Positions 48,652 to 59,619 of a DNA stretch of 64,000 nt are shown piece after piece (position 1 is the first letter of the stretch; every line of letters starts with the position of its first letter). This DNA is from Silurus meridionalis (lineage: Eukaryota; Chordata; Actinopteri; Siluriformes; Siluridae). Below the pieces are notes generated by a model. It worked only from the letters and a program-made list of their open reading frames with translations. It was not told where the DNA came from and did not search any database. The stretch covers positions 16,597,405 through 16,661,404 of the forward strand of contig NC_060901.1 of NCBI RefSeq assembly GCF_014805685.1. The letters are read 5' to 3'. A program made the position numbers and the translations under genes.

Positions 48652-49737
48652 ATTTGTGTTTCCCCTCCCTCGCTCGCTTATTTACTTTGCTCTCTTCTTC
48701 CCTGCTTCTACTATCTCAAGCTGTGTTGTTCTCTGTTTAAAGTTCTCTGTGCAGGTATGCAGTTTGGACCTGCCCGGCACTGGCCGCGTTTCCTGGAGCC
48801 AAGGCCATTTCACCGCTGGACAAAAGGTTGTTCCCTTGCCGTGTGTGCCCGCATCGATCACCGTGGCACAGCTGATGTGTTGGACTTTGATCACTTCCTC
48901 TGTCCAGTCTGCTATGCTGTTCTACGCAAGTATCCGGCCATAGATGGAGCACTCCTAATAAGCCGACACCCCGCTGATCCAGTGAGCCTTGAGCTTCATT
49001 CCTGGACTACGCTGATTGAGGAGAGCCGCCCTACGTGTGATTTGCTTCACCATGCATCTATTCTGGTTTTGCAATATACTTGGCTTCATTCTATCAGCAG
49101 ACATATCTACATTGCGGACACTGAACTTCAGCTCAGACTAGTAAAATCGACATTTGTGTGGCGTCGTTCACTTTTCCTTGCAGAACCTTATCTCTAATTT
49201 TTTCAACATGCTTTTCTCTTGACAGAAGACTTAATTCAGTCGTTCTCTGTTTCTGATGTCTCTGTGTGGGTGGGTGAGGTTTTGCTCTGGACTTCCATGA
49301 ACCCACCGTTCGCAAGTGGCTGTTTTCTCTTCCCACTGACTTTCCTCGCTCGGTTTTAAGTAGGACAAAGAACTGTACTGTCTACTCATCCCGGAAGCGT
49401 GGCACGGACTTTTTGGTTTGCCCGAATGCATGGAATCTGTCTCATACTACTCAATTTGTGTCTTCTGTTTGGCTTCCCTGGGTGTCTAAAACACGTTCAT
49501 AGATTGTTCTGCCACCTCTGTCCAGACGCGTTGCGTGATCGCGCGGACTTACACGGATTGGGTGGGGAATTTTTCCTCGCGTTGAGGTTTTTTCACCCAC
49601 CCCTGTGAGAGATGTAGCCTAAACCGCCTCCTCACTGGTTGGTTTTATGGTTCCCTATTACAAGGTAGCTGTCAGGAATTATCGGCCTATCCGAGAACGG
49701 GAACTCTTTTATTAGTCCTTCCTGCTATCTTGCTCTC

Positions 49738-49741
<4 letters not shown>
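48652..49741 (+). other. ERV 3' segment of unassigned content
   Basis: About 1.1 kb between env and the AT repeat. Pyrimidine-rich, with open frames at 48,757-49,197 (146 codons: FDHFLCPVCYAVLRKYP and similar, with a CPVC pair) and 49,399-49,608. Neither matches a family I recognise. It could be an accessory region of the virus, host-derived sequence or random open frames. Confidence 0.35.

Positions 49742-49806
<65 letters not shown>
49742..49806. repeat. (AT)n microsatellite, hAT target
   Basis: About 65 bp of alternating AT. It continues after the hAT element at 50,934-50,946, so the hAT inserted into it. Confidence 0.9.
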
Positions 49807-49811
<5 letters not shown>

Positions 49812-50933
49812 GCGATTTCTTTAAGACTGCAAGGAAGCTCGGCTTCCTTATAATGTCACAAAATTAATGGTCAAATATGTACTATTGTATTAACATTTTA
49901 TTGACTAAAATGCGTTAGAAAACGTTCATCTCAAAGACGAGTTCGTTCAGAATCAGTTACATATAGCAGGTCGGCTGACTCGATTTCCTTCTCATACATT
50001 CCCGCAGCGTCACAGTGCATTTCCTATTGAAGCCCAGCGTCCATTGACTTCAATGGGGCTGCTTTGAACGTTTTTTCAGCGCTTGAAACTAGGCGGTCAT
50101 TGGATAAACGCTGCGATTATGTCCCGCCCACGGACGCTCAGCGTCTCTGGGGTGAATGGGAGTGGGCTGGCCCGGACTCCGAGCTTCTGCGTGATGATTG
50201 GAGGGTCTGTCGAAGACTGCATCTCCTTTTGACTGACAGCGATTCTGTACTATAAGGAATCACTGAAGCTATTCGCGCTCAGTCCCATCGCGGATTTCTC
50301 AAGTTCAGTCGAAATAAAAACTGCTGCAACCTATTTCTTTGATATTTGCTTGGCGAAATTGCTTGATTTTCATCATACATTTCACACAATTATACACCAC
50401 ATTCCTTGTTTCAGTTTTACAGAGTTTAATATTTTTTTAGATCGTTCATTCATTCATTCATTCCTTCATTCATGGCCATCACTTTGATTCAGGAAGACTG
50501 AGGTCAGAACTTCAAGTCCTGTATTCAGATCAGGACTTGCAGGGTAACAGGGGAAAGCTGTGTGATTACTTGGTGTTCCTTAAAGACATGGAGTTGGACA
50601 GTGCAATGCCTCAGCTTTACAAACTGTTCTCATTAGTGGCAACAATTGGAGCTACATCTGCAGGTGTAGAAAGGAGCTTCTCCTGTTTAAAGCGACTCAA
50701 GTCCTACACCCGAAACACAATGGGCCAAGGCCGTTTAAGCAGCCTAGCTCTGCTGGCCATTGAGAGGACACTGGTCAAGTCACTTGAAAAGACTCCTAGT
50801 TGGTACGACAGGGTCACAGACCATTTTCTTGAAAAGGAACGTAGGGCAGAATTTACTTTTAAATAAATAGACAATATTATGATGTAGGCCGAAAATTAGC
50901 TTCCCCTCTCTGACAGACCAGTAGCCGCCACTG
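49807..50933 (+). mobile_element. hAT transposon, internally deleted
   Basis: 1,127 bp with CAGAGGCG at the left and CGCCACTG at the right, the hAT-type CAGNGGCG ends. ATATATAT flanks both sides, compatible with an 8-bp target duplication, although the AT repeat makes this uninformative. The left two thirds are non-coding, including a GCGTCCATTGACTTCAATGG stretch. The right third encodes the last part of a hAT transposase. Confidence 0.85.
50537..50866 (+). pseudogene. hAT transposase C-terminal dimerisation domain
   Basis: The frame contains LYKLFSLVATIGATSAGVER, SFSCLKRLKSYTRNTMGQ, RLSSLALLAIERTL and a charged tail. This is the hAT-family dimerisation domain, the conserved C-terminal end of these transposases. 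The BED zinc finger and the catalytic core are absent. There is no stop within the 109 codons. The domain alone could not transpose DNA. Confidence 0.85.
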
Positions 50934-51100
50934 ATATATATATATTAAAAAAAGTATATGTCCATGTATACATATATCCGCCTTTTGTCTCTGCACGGGC
51001 TTTATGGGCACCCGGCGCTCCCTTGTTGGTCATGCGGGAATGTAGGAGTATAAAGTGTGCAGTTACAGTGACAGTGGCATATTTGTTGCAGATTTAAATC

Positions 51101-51114
51101 CACAAAGGGTAGAA
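51101..51114 (+). promoter_or_regulatory. ERV polypurine tract
   Basis: CACAAAGGGTAGAA immediately precedes the TGTAGG start of the 3' LTR, the expected place and composition for the plus-strand primer. Confidence 0.7.
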
Positions 51115-51909
51115 TGTAGGATTAAATATTAGTTTACTCGTGTTTGAGTAAACATAACCCATAGTAAAGTCCCATAGTTCATATAACACTCAATAACAAC
51201 ATGTGATAAGAGCCCCACCTCTCATAGGCAAAATAACACATGCAGACACAGTAGGTGTCAGGAATGGGGAAGTTTATTGATATTGCCGTAAAAGGGATGG
51301 AGAACACGTCTTCCGTGAAGCTCGCCCCAAGTGCAGGCCAAAAAAGGGAATATACCTCTTCAGTGAAATCTACCACATTTGTGGAAAGCCTAAGCAGCCT
51401 ACTAAAACCATCAAAGTAATAAAGTTAATGCCTTATGCAAAGTAATAAAATTGCTAACAAAATAATAACATAGAATAATCTATGAAATAAGGAAAAAGCA
51501 ACATACTCACGCATGATCAAATTGTACGGGCAACCAAGCAAAGTAAAATAATGAAGTGAAACAGTGGTATACTTCCCACTTTTTGTGGTCCAACCCTCTC
51601 GAACAAGCTTGAAGATGATGGTAATCAGAATTGACTTTTTGAATGTTGGAATATTTGAATGTTAATGATAGTTAAAAATACCTGGGGGAAGGTTTAACAT
51701 CTAAAGATTTCCAATAATTTTAATAACTGATGGTAATTGAGGAGGACCTAGGTTTGGGGATCTATCAATGTTAAGGGTCAAAATGTATAAAAAAAAAAAA
51801 AAAAAAAAAGGAGGAAATGCCAGGTGTGGTCAGACCATCGAGGTCATAACATGCGGATGCTCTCGGGTTGATTGAGGTTTGCCGCAATAAACTCTACCTT
51901 TGCTCTACA
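51115..51909 (+). repeat. ERV 3' LTR
   Basis: 795 bp from TGTAGGATTAAAT to CTCTACA. Outside one block it is nearly identical to the 5' LTR, including AATAAACTC near 51,889. The block 51,204-51,571 (368 bp, starting TGATAAGAGCCCC) has no counterpart in the 5' LTR. Confidence 0.85.
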
Positions 51910-52091
51910 CTCCTCTGGATCACCCAAATGATCATTGGCAAACTTAAGACATGCCTGGACAAGTGCTGGTTTAAGCAGGGGAACCTTCCGTGCCATGCAT
52001 GATTTCAAACCATGACGTCTTAGTGTATTACCAACAGTAACCTTGGAAATGGTGGTCCCAGCTCTTTTCAGGTCATTGACCAGATTTCAAC
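51910..52091 (-). pseudogene. Tc1 transposase, N-terminal fragment (right part of the split Tc1)
   Basis: On the minus strand it reads LVNDLKRAGTTISKVTVGN, RRHGLKSCMARKVPLL and LVQACLKFANDHLGDPEE, the second helix-turn-helix and linker of Tc1 transposases. It is collinear with the C-terminal fragment at 44,071-44,394. It is truncated at 52,091, where satellite resumes, so the element's other terminus is lost. Confidence 0.8.
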
Positions 52092-52285
52092 ATGCCAATG
52101 ACAATTTCACATGTTTATGAAGAGATATGATAACAAAACATTTTCTGACCAAAAAAATTATATTTCTTATATAAATATTGTTATTTAAAAAATGAATTTT
52201 CGTAGTAATAAATAAAAACTGTTGAAAACTGCAAAAAGTGAATGAAAACGGGTTAGATGTCAATTAATCAAAAACAAAACAACAG
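52092..52285 (+). repeat. short satellite island
   Basis: Part of one diverged monomer (CAATGACAATTTCACATG to AAAACAAAACAACAG), same orientation, between the Tc1 fragment and the truncated end of the second Gypsy element. Confidence 0.9.
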
Positions 52286-52288
52286 AGG

Positions 52289-52805
52289 GTGAAGGCCCGT
52301 CCCAACAGATAGTACCGGAGGGTGAGGACCGCCCACTTGATAGCCAGGCACTCCCTTTCGATAGTGCTGTACCAGCTTTCCCGCACTGACAGCTTACGGC
52401 TGATGAACAGCACCGGCCGTTCCTCCCCCTCCACCACCTGGGACAACACGGCCCCCAACCCTCTGTCCGACGCATCAGTCTGTAAAACAAAAGGAAGAGA
52501 GAAGTCAGGAGTATGTAAAAATCGGATCACCACAGAGTGCGGCTTTGACACGCGTAAAAAGCCTGCTGGCATGGCCCCGACCACTGGACCGGATCTGGCG
52601 CTCCCTTTTTAGTGAGATCGGTCAGCGGACTGGTGACGTCCGAAAACATAGGGACGAATCTCCTATAATAGCCAGCCAGCCCCAGGTACCGCCTCACCTC
52701 CTTTTTGGTCTTGGGTCTCGGACAGGCCGCAATCGCTGCCGTCTTATCGTTTTGGGGACGCACCTGTCCGTGACCCAAGTGGAAACCCAGATACCGAACT
52801 TCCAC
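52289..52805 (-). pseudogene. Gypsy-2 RT C-terminal part and RNase H
   Basis: 52,805-52,600 reads VEVRYLGFHLGHGQVRPQ, then RRYLGLAGYYRRFVP and SPLTDLTKKGAPDPVQW, the end of RT and the connection typical of Ty3/Gypsy. After a frameshift the frame 52,584-52,289 carries the RNase H start LPFVLQTDASDRGLGAVLSQ, then ERPVLFISRKL, ECLAIKWAVLTLRYYLLG. It ends abruptly at GRAFTL, before the TDHxPL motif, where satellite begins, so the catalytic centre is incomplete. Confidence 0.8.
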
Positions 52806-52849
52806 CCGCCCAACCGCACACTTCTTCGGGTTTGCTGTGAGCCCTGCTC

Positions 52850-53420
52850 ATCTCAAGGTCTGCAGGACCACCCTGAGATGTTGTAGATGCCGTACCCATT
52901 ATGAGGACAGAGAATCCGATCCATTAGACGTTGAAACGTCGCCAGGGCCCCGAACAAACCAAACGGAAGTGTGACAAATTGGTGTAAATCGAACGGAGTG
53001 GAAAAAGCCGTTTTTTCCCGGGACATTGGCGTCAAGGGGATCTGCCAATATCCCTTGGTTAGGTCTAGTGTCGAATAAAAGCGAGCCGCGCCTAACCGAT
53101 CAAGCAGCTCGTTGATGCGAGGCATTGGATACGCGTTGGATTTAGACACCGCGTTGATCTTTCGGTAATCCACACAGAACCGGACCGACCCGTCGCTCTT
53201 GGGAACCAAGACCACCGGGCTGCTCCAGTCACTGTGGGACTCCTCGACCACCCCCATGTCAAGCATCGCCTGAAGTTCCTCCCGAACCACATTCTTTTTG
53301 TGTTTGGGCAGCCGGTACGGGCGACTGCGCACCACAATACCGGGAGATGTCTCGATATGGTGTTCTATAAGGTTTGTCCGCACAGGCAGGGGAGAGAACA
53401 CGTCCGCAAACTCCTGCTGT
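52850..53420 (-). pseudogene. Gypsy-2 reverse transcriptase, N-terminal part
   Basis: The frame contains SPLPVRTNLIEHHIET, GVVEESHSDWSSPVVLVPK, SVRFCVDYRKIN, PMPRINELLDRLG, TLDLTKGYWQIPL, TAFSTPF and VTLPFGLFGALATFQRLMDR in the Ty3/Gypsy RT order. After CPHNGYG the expected YLDD active site is missing: the sequence moves straight to a frameshifted piece of the next RT segment, implying a deletion of several tens of bases. The product could not be an active polymerase. Confidence 0.85.
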
Positions 53421-53568
53421 AATTTAACGACCTGTGCTCTCTGCGATGGCGAGAGGTGGTCTCCACAGGAACCGAGGCGGATTCTGACGCGGATTTTAGT
53501 CTTACCTCAGGTCCCAGCTCATTCATCTCTGGAATCACCGTCGCTAGAGACACCGGCACCACCTTGCT

Positions 53569-54600
53569 TCATAATTTTAGGAGATTCAGGTGATATACTT
53601 GGAGCGCCCCGCCCCTGTCCGTGCGCCGCACCTCATAGTCGACATCTCCCACCCGCCGTGTAACCTCAAAAGGCCCTTGCCACTTGGCGAGTAATTTTGA
53701 GCTTGACGTGGGAAGCAGAACGAGGACTTTATCTCCCGGTGAAAACTGCCTAAGCCGCATGCCCTTGTCATACAGCCAGGATTGCCGTTCCTGTGCCTGT
53801 AGCAAATTCTCCATTGTTAGCTGTCCCAGTGTGTGGAGTTTTGCTCTTAGATCCAGAAAGTTTTTTACGCTCGAAGGTCCCTCCTCCCAATTTTCCCGGA
53901 GAACATCCTGCACTCCGCACGGCTTATGGCCGTACAATAATTCAAACGGGGAGAAACCCGTGGAGGCTTGTGGGACCTCTCGTACTGCGAAATAACAAGG
54001 GCTCGAGCCATTTATCCCAATTCCGTGTCCCCGTGTATGAACTTCCGAATCATGTTTTTAAGGGTTCGATTGAAACGCTCCACCAGGCCGTCGGTTTGTG
54101 GGTGATGGACACTGGTGCGAATCTATTTAATCCCCAACAACTCGTAAAGTTCACGAAATGTTCGTGACATGAATGCCGTGCCTTGATCAGTCAGGATCTC
54201 TTTCGGGATCCCAACTCGGGAGATAACGTAGAAGAGCACCTCTGCAACACTGCGTGCGGAGAATTGCGAAGGGGCACTGCTTCCGGATATCGCGTTGCAT
54301 AATCCACTATGACTAATACGAAGCGATGCCCGCGCGTGGTTCGCTCTAATGGCCCGACGAGGTCCATGCCGAATCTTTCGAAGGGAACCTCGATTAATGG
54401 TAAAAAGCGCAAAGGCACTTTTGGGATGGCCGGCGGATTCACAAGCTGACATTCCCAGCATGCCGCACACAATCTACGCACATCGCCGTGAATGCCGGCC
54501 AATAAAAACGGTCTATTAGGCAGTCTCAGGTGCCCGGCCATCGGATTATGATGAGCCGCATAGAATAGAAGTTCCCTACGGCTCTTCCCCGGGGGGAGTT
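53569..54600 (-). pseudogene. Gypsy-2 integrase
   Basis: From 54,595 downwards: HH-type zinc finger (LLFYAAHHNPMAGHL, then CAACWECQLVNP); catalytic core start FERFGMDLVGPL, VLVIVDYATRYPEAVPL; after a frameshift VGIPKEILTDQGTAFMSRTF, with the second catalytic aspartate in TDQG. The stretch around the third acidic residue (54,000-54,120) is broken. The C-terminal part at 53,937-53,569 reads QERQSWLYDKGMRLRQFSPG, DKVLVLLPTSSSKLLAKWQG and LQVYHLNLLKL. It leads directly into the RT lead-in, so integrase precedes RT. Confidence 0.8.
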
Positions 54601-54601
54601 C

Positions 54602-55180
54602 CCCATAGGGCGGAGTCTGTCTGCTGCGGAACTGACATCCCTGGCGCCGCCTCCCGGGACAACAAAGCGCACGCCCCCTCCTGCTTCACCTTACCGCAGG
54701 ACCCATCCACACACATTTCCCTAAGTAAGCGAGGGAAAGCACAGAGAAGCCACAGTGACAGCTGACGTCAGTTCCTGTTTCCTGTTGTTAAACTGTTCAC
54801 CGGGAATTTTGTTTGTATCGGCGTTTAAAATTTTTTATAGTTCGTTTTTTCTCGCTTTTCTCGCTTTAAAATATCAAAATATCGTGTTGATCTCCTGCAT
54901 CCTTCACTTTCCGTTGGCTCCGTCTCGACTATTTTTGCTGTCGGAAGAGCACTTTTTTTTCCCTGTTTGAGGGTTTGAAAGCAGTGAGTGGAGGACATTC
55001 ACCAGAACTGCGAACACACACTACAGTAAACACATTAAGGTACGTAATTTCTCTATTATGGCGAACATCCAGTGTGTGGATGGGTCCTGCGGTAAGGTGA
55101 AGCGGGAGGGGGCGTGCGCTATGTTGTCCCGGGAGGCGGCGCCGGGGACGTCAGTTCCGCAGCAGACAGACTCCTATCAT
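54602..55180. repeat. fold-back: inverted duplicate of a Gypsy pol fragment
   Basis: A segment of about 105 bp at 54,608-54,714 recurs in inverse orientation at about 55,073-55,180; both copies end at GGAGTCTGTCTGCTGCGG and show about 90% identity. Read from the pol side it encodes VDGSCGKVKQEGACALLS..., which in fish Gypsy elements lies between protease and integrase. The other copy reads the same on the plus strand. The spacer (54,715-55,072) is unrelated, T-rich, contains TGACGTCA near 54,762, and has no recognised content. Confidence 0.75.
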
Positions 55181-55547
55181 CCTCGCTAGCTGGGCTTCCC
55201 TGGAAAGCAGCGGCAGCAGGCGGAAAGCTCTCTCTATCCCGGTCCATTCCCCGGCGACCGCTACATGCTCAAACAGCTCCAGGAAAGCCTCCACATAGTC
55301 CTGTGTGCCCATCTTCGTCAGCGGGATGATAGGCGGCGGGCGAGGGGGGGATTCACCGGAGCCTCCTTTGAGCTCAGAGTGCTCTGGAATGCCGCCCGGT
55401 CCTCCACCTGTCCTCGGATTACTTCCTCGAACCGCTGTTCCTGCTCGGCATGCACCTGACGGAGGGCCTGGTGCTGGGTCTGCTGGAGCTCGGCGATCGC
55501 CTTTACGAGCTCCGCCAACGGTGAAGGCTCCATCATTTCCTGACCGG
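55151..55547 (-). pseudogene. Gypsy-2 gag N-terminal fragment
   Basis: Starts at MMEPSPLAELVKAIAELQQ (ATG at 55,547), followed by a glutamine/glutamate-rich coiled-coil-like region (HQALRQVHAEQEQRFEEVI). After a frameshift the frame gives PPIIPLTKMGTQDYVEAFLE and RAFRLLPLLSREAQLA, the usual start of the capsid-like gag domain in this Gypsy group. It stops at the fold-back near 55,180, so most of the capsid, nucleocapsid and protease are lost. Confidence 0.75.
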
Positions 55548-55631
55548 CGTCCTTTTTTCCAATCCCGGGTTTCGGCACCACTGTGGGAGAGCGTATAAAT
55601 GCGGAAAGAAGGAATGCCACAACAGGTCAGG

Positions 55632-55978
<347 letters not shown>

Positions 55979-57320
55979 CAAGCGTATTTGCACAAACAGA
56001 ATTCACTTGCCCATGACAATTTCACATGTTTATAAAGAGCTATGAGAAAACATTTTCTGACCAAAATATCATTTTTCATAAACATTTTAGTTTTCGAAAA
56101 TATTAATTTTCATATTCATAATGATAATTTCATAAAAAGTGTTGAAAACTGCAAAAAGTGAATGAAAATGGGTTAGAAAGTCATAATTAATAAAACACAA
56201 AACAGCACAAATTGGCAAATCCTTCTATGTGCTGTCAAGAATGAGTTTCGTATTTGCTGAAAAGGCTTCTGGGACAAAGAAAAATTTTTTGCAACCAAGC
56301 GTATTTGCAAAAACAGAATTCACTTGCCCATGACAATTTCACATGTTTATGAAGAGATTACCATTTATCATAAATATTATTGTTATTTAAAAAATATGAA
56401 TTTTCATAGTAATAAATAAAAACTGTTAAACTGCAAAAAGTGAATGAAAATGGGTTAGATGTCATAATCAAAAACAAAACAGCAGCACGTATTTGGCAAA
56501 TCCTTCAGGCTTTTGGGACGAAGAAAAGGTGGTTTTTCCAACCAAGGGAATTTGCACAAACAGAATGCACTTTCCCATGAAAATTGTACATGTTTCTAAA
56601 AAGATATGATGGAACAAAACATTTTCTGACCAAAATATGATATTTCTCATATAAATATTATAGTGATTTCAAAAATAATGAATTTTCATAGTAATAATTA
56701 AATAAAAACTGTTGAAAACTGCAAAAAGTGAATGAAAATAGGTTAGATGTCATAATTAATAAAAAACGAAACAGCAGCACATATTTGGCAACTCCTATGT
56801 CCTGTCAAGAATGATATCTTCGCCACTGGAAATGCGATTCCGCAAGTCTCAGGCTTCTAGGACAAAGAGAAAGCGGTTTTTCGAACCAAGCGAATTTGCA
56901 CAAACAGAATGCACTTGCCCATGAAAATTGTACGCTTCTAAAAAGATATGATAGAACAAAACATTTTCTGACCAAAATATCATTTTTCATATAAACATTA
57001 GTTATTTCAAAAATTTTAATTTTCATATTCATAAAGATAATTTCATAAAAACCTGTTAAAAACTGCAAAAAGTGAATGAAAATGGGCTAGAGTCATATTT
57101 AATCAAAAACGAAACGACATGTTGGGCAAATCCTTCTTATCTGCTGAAAATGCGATTCCGCAAGTCTCAGGCTTCTAAGGCGAAGAGAAAGCGGTTTTAC
57201 GAACCAAGCGTATTTGCACAAACAGAATGCACATGCCCATGACAATTTCACATGTTTCTAAAATGATGTGATAGAACAAAAATTTTGACCAAAATATTAT
57301 ATTTTTCATACAAACATGAT
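55979..57320 (+). repeat. right-most diverged satellite island (array edge)
   Basis: About four degenerate monomers in the array orientation, starting inside a monomer at CAAGCGTATTTGCAC and ending after TATTTTTCATACAAACA. Several are shortened (near 56,270, 56,360 and 56,500). No satellite is seen to the right of it in the window. Confidence 0.9.
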
Positions 57321-57359
57321 TGAATATGAAGTCAATTTCACAATAACTTGTACAAACTT

Positions 57360-57697
57360 GATTAAGGGGGTGCTGCTTTGATCCTGCTTGCATGTATCCA
57401 CTGTGGGTGATAATCATTCGGAACTCCAGTTCTGGTTACAGCTAGAACAGTCGTCTCACCAACCTTGGTAGGCTTCAGACTTTGTATAACGACATCTAGA
57501 TTAGGAACAAAAATGTGTGTTGGGTTTTATGTGGGCAGAGGAAGAGTTAGTGAGACATCAGCACTAATAGAATTACATTTTTTAACCAGGGCAGAAATGT
57601 CCACCATCACTTCCAGGTTACCTAAGGGGAAAAAATGCCAGTGCGTCGCCTGAACATGGGGTCGGGAAAGGCCGGCCCATTATAATTTCAAAAGATT
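57360..57697 (-). pseudogene. retroviral-type integrase C-terminal fragment
   Basis: On the minus strand, peptides in two frames resemble the end of an ERV integrase: IIMGRPFPTPCS near 57,690, then ISADVSLTLPLPT, HIFVPNLDVVIQSLKPTKVG, LAVTRTGV and WIHASRIKAAP ending near 57,362 with a stop. An in-frame TAA near 57,527 and frameshifts make it non-functional. Its orientation is opposite to the ERV at 44.4-51.9 kb and its sequence differs, so it is a separate element cut off by the satellite edge. The family assignment is by motif resemblance only. Confidence 0.5.
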
Positions 57698-58496
57698 ACA
57701 GTTTAGTAGTTGACGATTGGGGTCGTTCAAAAGGTACAAATATAGGACAGCAAATAATATACACAACAATCAAACACAAACATAAAATAATTTTTTACAA
57801 GTAACTCATCCAAAATTGGTCCCAGCTCAAATCTCTCGCTATAATAGCTGATTTTTTCTTGCATGTGGCAAACCTTTAAGGCATAGGGGGGCATCCCTCT
57901 TGCATTAAACACTGAAAAGAAATAACCACAATTCAAATAAAACACACACAACTCAAAACATAACCGTTCACTTAACTACAAAAAAAAAACACAGCAAACT
58001 CAAATCCCATACACAGATGCGCACACACACGCACAGAAAACAAGCACCATGATTTGAGCTGGCGACATAAGGCTGGGAAGGTGTCATCAATAGAAATAAA
58101 AAGAAAAATACAAAAACAAAGCGGACTCATACACAAACAATTCACATGATACACATGGTCCCACCATGCAGCACACTCCTGAGACCGGCCAACCAGGGTA
58201 CCAAACAAAAACAACATGGGAGAAACAGCAATTGACTTAAATCTAAACAAAAATTAACAATACATCATATGCTTTAAAACACTAAACAATTAAAACCATG
58301 GTTACCAACTGCACAATCACTTTTATTTAATTAAAATATTAAATAAGTTACCCTCATTGGCAGCTAGCAGATATAACAAACAGTTGATGTTCAAGCATTT
58401 ATCCAAATCTGAATCAAAACAAATTCCCAAAGAGAAATACAAATAAAACCTTTTATGCCATCTTACTGAAAAAAAATAAGACAAGCTTAACCATGT
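57698..58496. other. unassigned A-rich sequence left of the LINE
   Basis: About 800 bp, A/C-rich on the plus strand. It holds no frame with recognised domains, no TIRs and no LTR boundary that I can support. It may be continuous with 60,756-60,996 across the LINE insertion. Confidence 0.4.
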
Positions 58497-59277
58497 TGAG
58501 AAGTGTGTAAAGGACATTAGACAGTGGATGCTTAATAACTTTCTTCTGCTCAACTCAGATAAGACGGAAGTACTTTTACTAGGACCACATGCAGCTAGAA
58601 GTAAACTTTCCGATTACGTAGCATCTCTGGATGGTGTTTCTGTTTCAGCATGTACGGCTGTCAAAGACCTTGGTGTGATTATTGACCCGAGTCTTTCCTT
58701 TGAGTCTCACGTGAATAATATCACCAGAATCGCCTTCTTTCACCTTAGAAATATTGCTAAGATTAGAAATATGATGTCGTTACAGGATGCAGAAAAACTG
58801 GTTCATGCTTTTGTTACTTCTAGATTAGACTACTGTAACGCTTTACTGTCTGGGTGTGCGAGTAAGTGCATCAATAAGCTTCAGTTAGTCCAGAATGCAG
58901 CAGCAAGGGTCCTCACTAGATCTAGGAAATATGACCACATCACCCCTGTTTTAATCAGTCTACACTGGCTCCCAATCAAATCTCGCATTGACTATAAAAT
59001 ATTACTACTGACGTATAAAGCACTCAATGGTCTCGCACCGCAGTATCTGAGTGAACTTCTGTACCAGTATGATCCTCCACGCCTACTTAGATCAAAAGGT
59101 GCTGGCTATCTGTTGGTTCCTCAAATAATGAAGACTACAGCAGGGGGCAGATCTTTCTCTTATAAAGCCCCACAGTTATGGAACAGCCTTCCAATCAGTG
59201 TTCGGGACTCAGACACAGTCTCAGTGTTCAAGTCGAGGTTGAAAACGTATTTATTTAGTCAAGCCTTTTATCAGTAG
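58497..59277 (+). pseudogene. L2 LINE reverse transcriptase, C-terminal part
   Basis: An uninterrupted frame of about 250-260 codons. Landmarks in order: VKDIRQWMLNNFLLLNSDKT (the region after the RT active site), KDLGVIIDPSLSFESHV, FHLRNIAKIR, HAFVTSRLDYCNALLSG, LQLVQNAAARVLT, ISLHWLPIKSRIDYKILLL, YKALNGLAPQYLSELL and a C-terminal APQLWNSLPISVRDSD block ending in KTYLFSQAF. The order and motifs match the RT tail of the CR1/L2 group. The RT palm, FADD active site and endonuclease are missing. Lack of internal stops suggests a fairly recent insertion. The first in-frame ATG (58,528) is not the native start. Confidence 0.85.
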
Positions 59278-59572
59278 ATTTCTCTTAGGTAAAGGCACAG
59301 ATCTGGAGGGAACATGGATATAGAGTGTTTGGTGAACTGGTATATTTGTATGCTGTCGTCCCTCACATTCACACGTTCACTCAGGTTTGTTGACGGTGGT
59401 GTGGTGGGTCGTCTCTTATCCCAGAGATCCCTCATGTCTGTGTTACCTTCTGGTTCTCCCTTTTAGTTATGCTGCCATAGCGAGTCTTGCGGAGTCCAAA
59501 CTGCACAGTGACATTAACTTTCGTACACCAATAGTTACACTTAATAATCCATATCCTTCTCTTCCGTCACCC

Positions 59573-59619
<47 letters not shown>

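Larger units (their letters stand above)
44418..51909 (+). mobile_element. defective endogenous retrovirus (ERV)
   Basis: Two LTR copies (44,418-about 44,853 and 51,115-51,909) enclose gag, RNase H, integrase-tail and env remnants in retroviral order. A polypurine tract (CACAAAGGGTAGAA) directly precedes the 3' LTR. Env retains a basic cleavage motif, a CX6CC disulfide motif and a membrane anchor, which points to a gamma/epsilon-like fish retrovirus. Protease, the RT catalytic region and the integrase core are deleted and every gene is interrupted, so this is a non-functional relic. It sits inside a Tc1 element without a matching target duplication and contains a hAT insertion. Confidence 0.85.
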
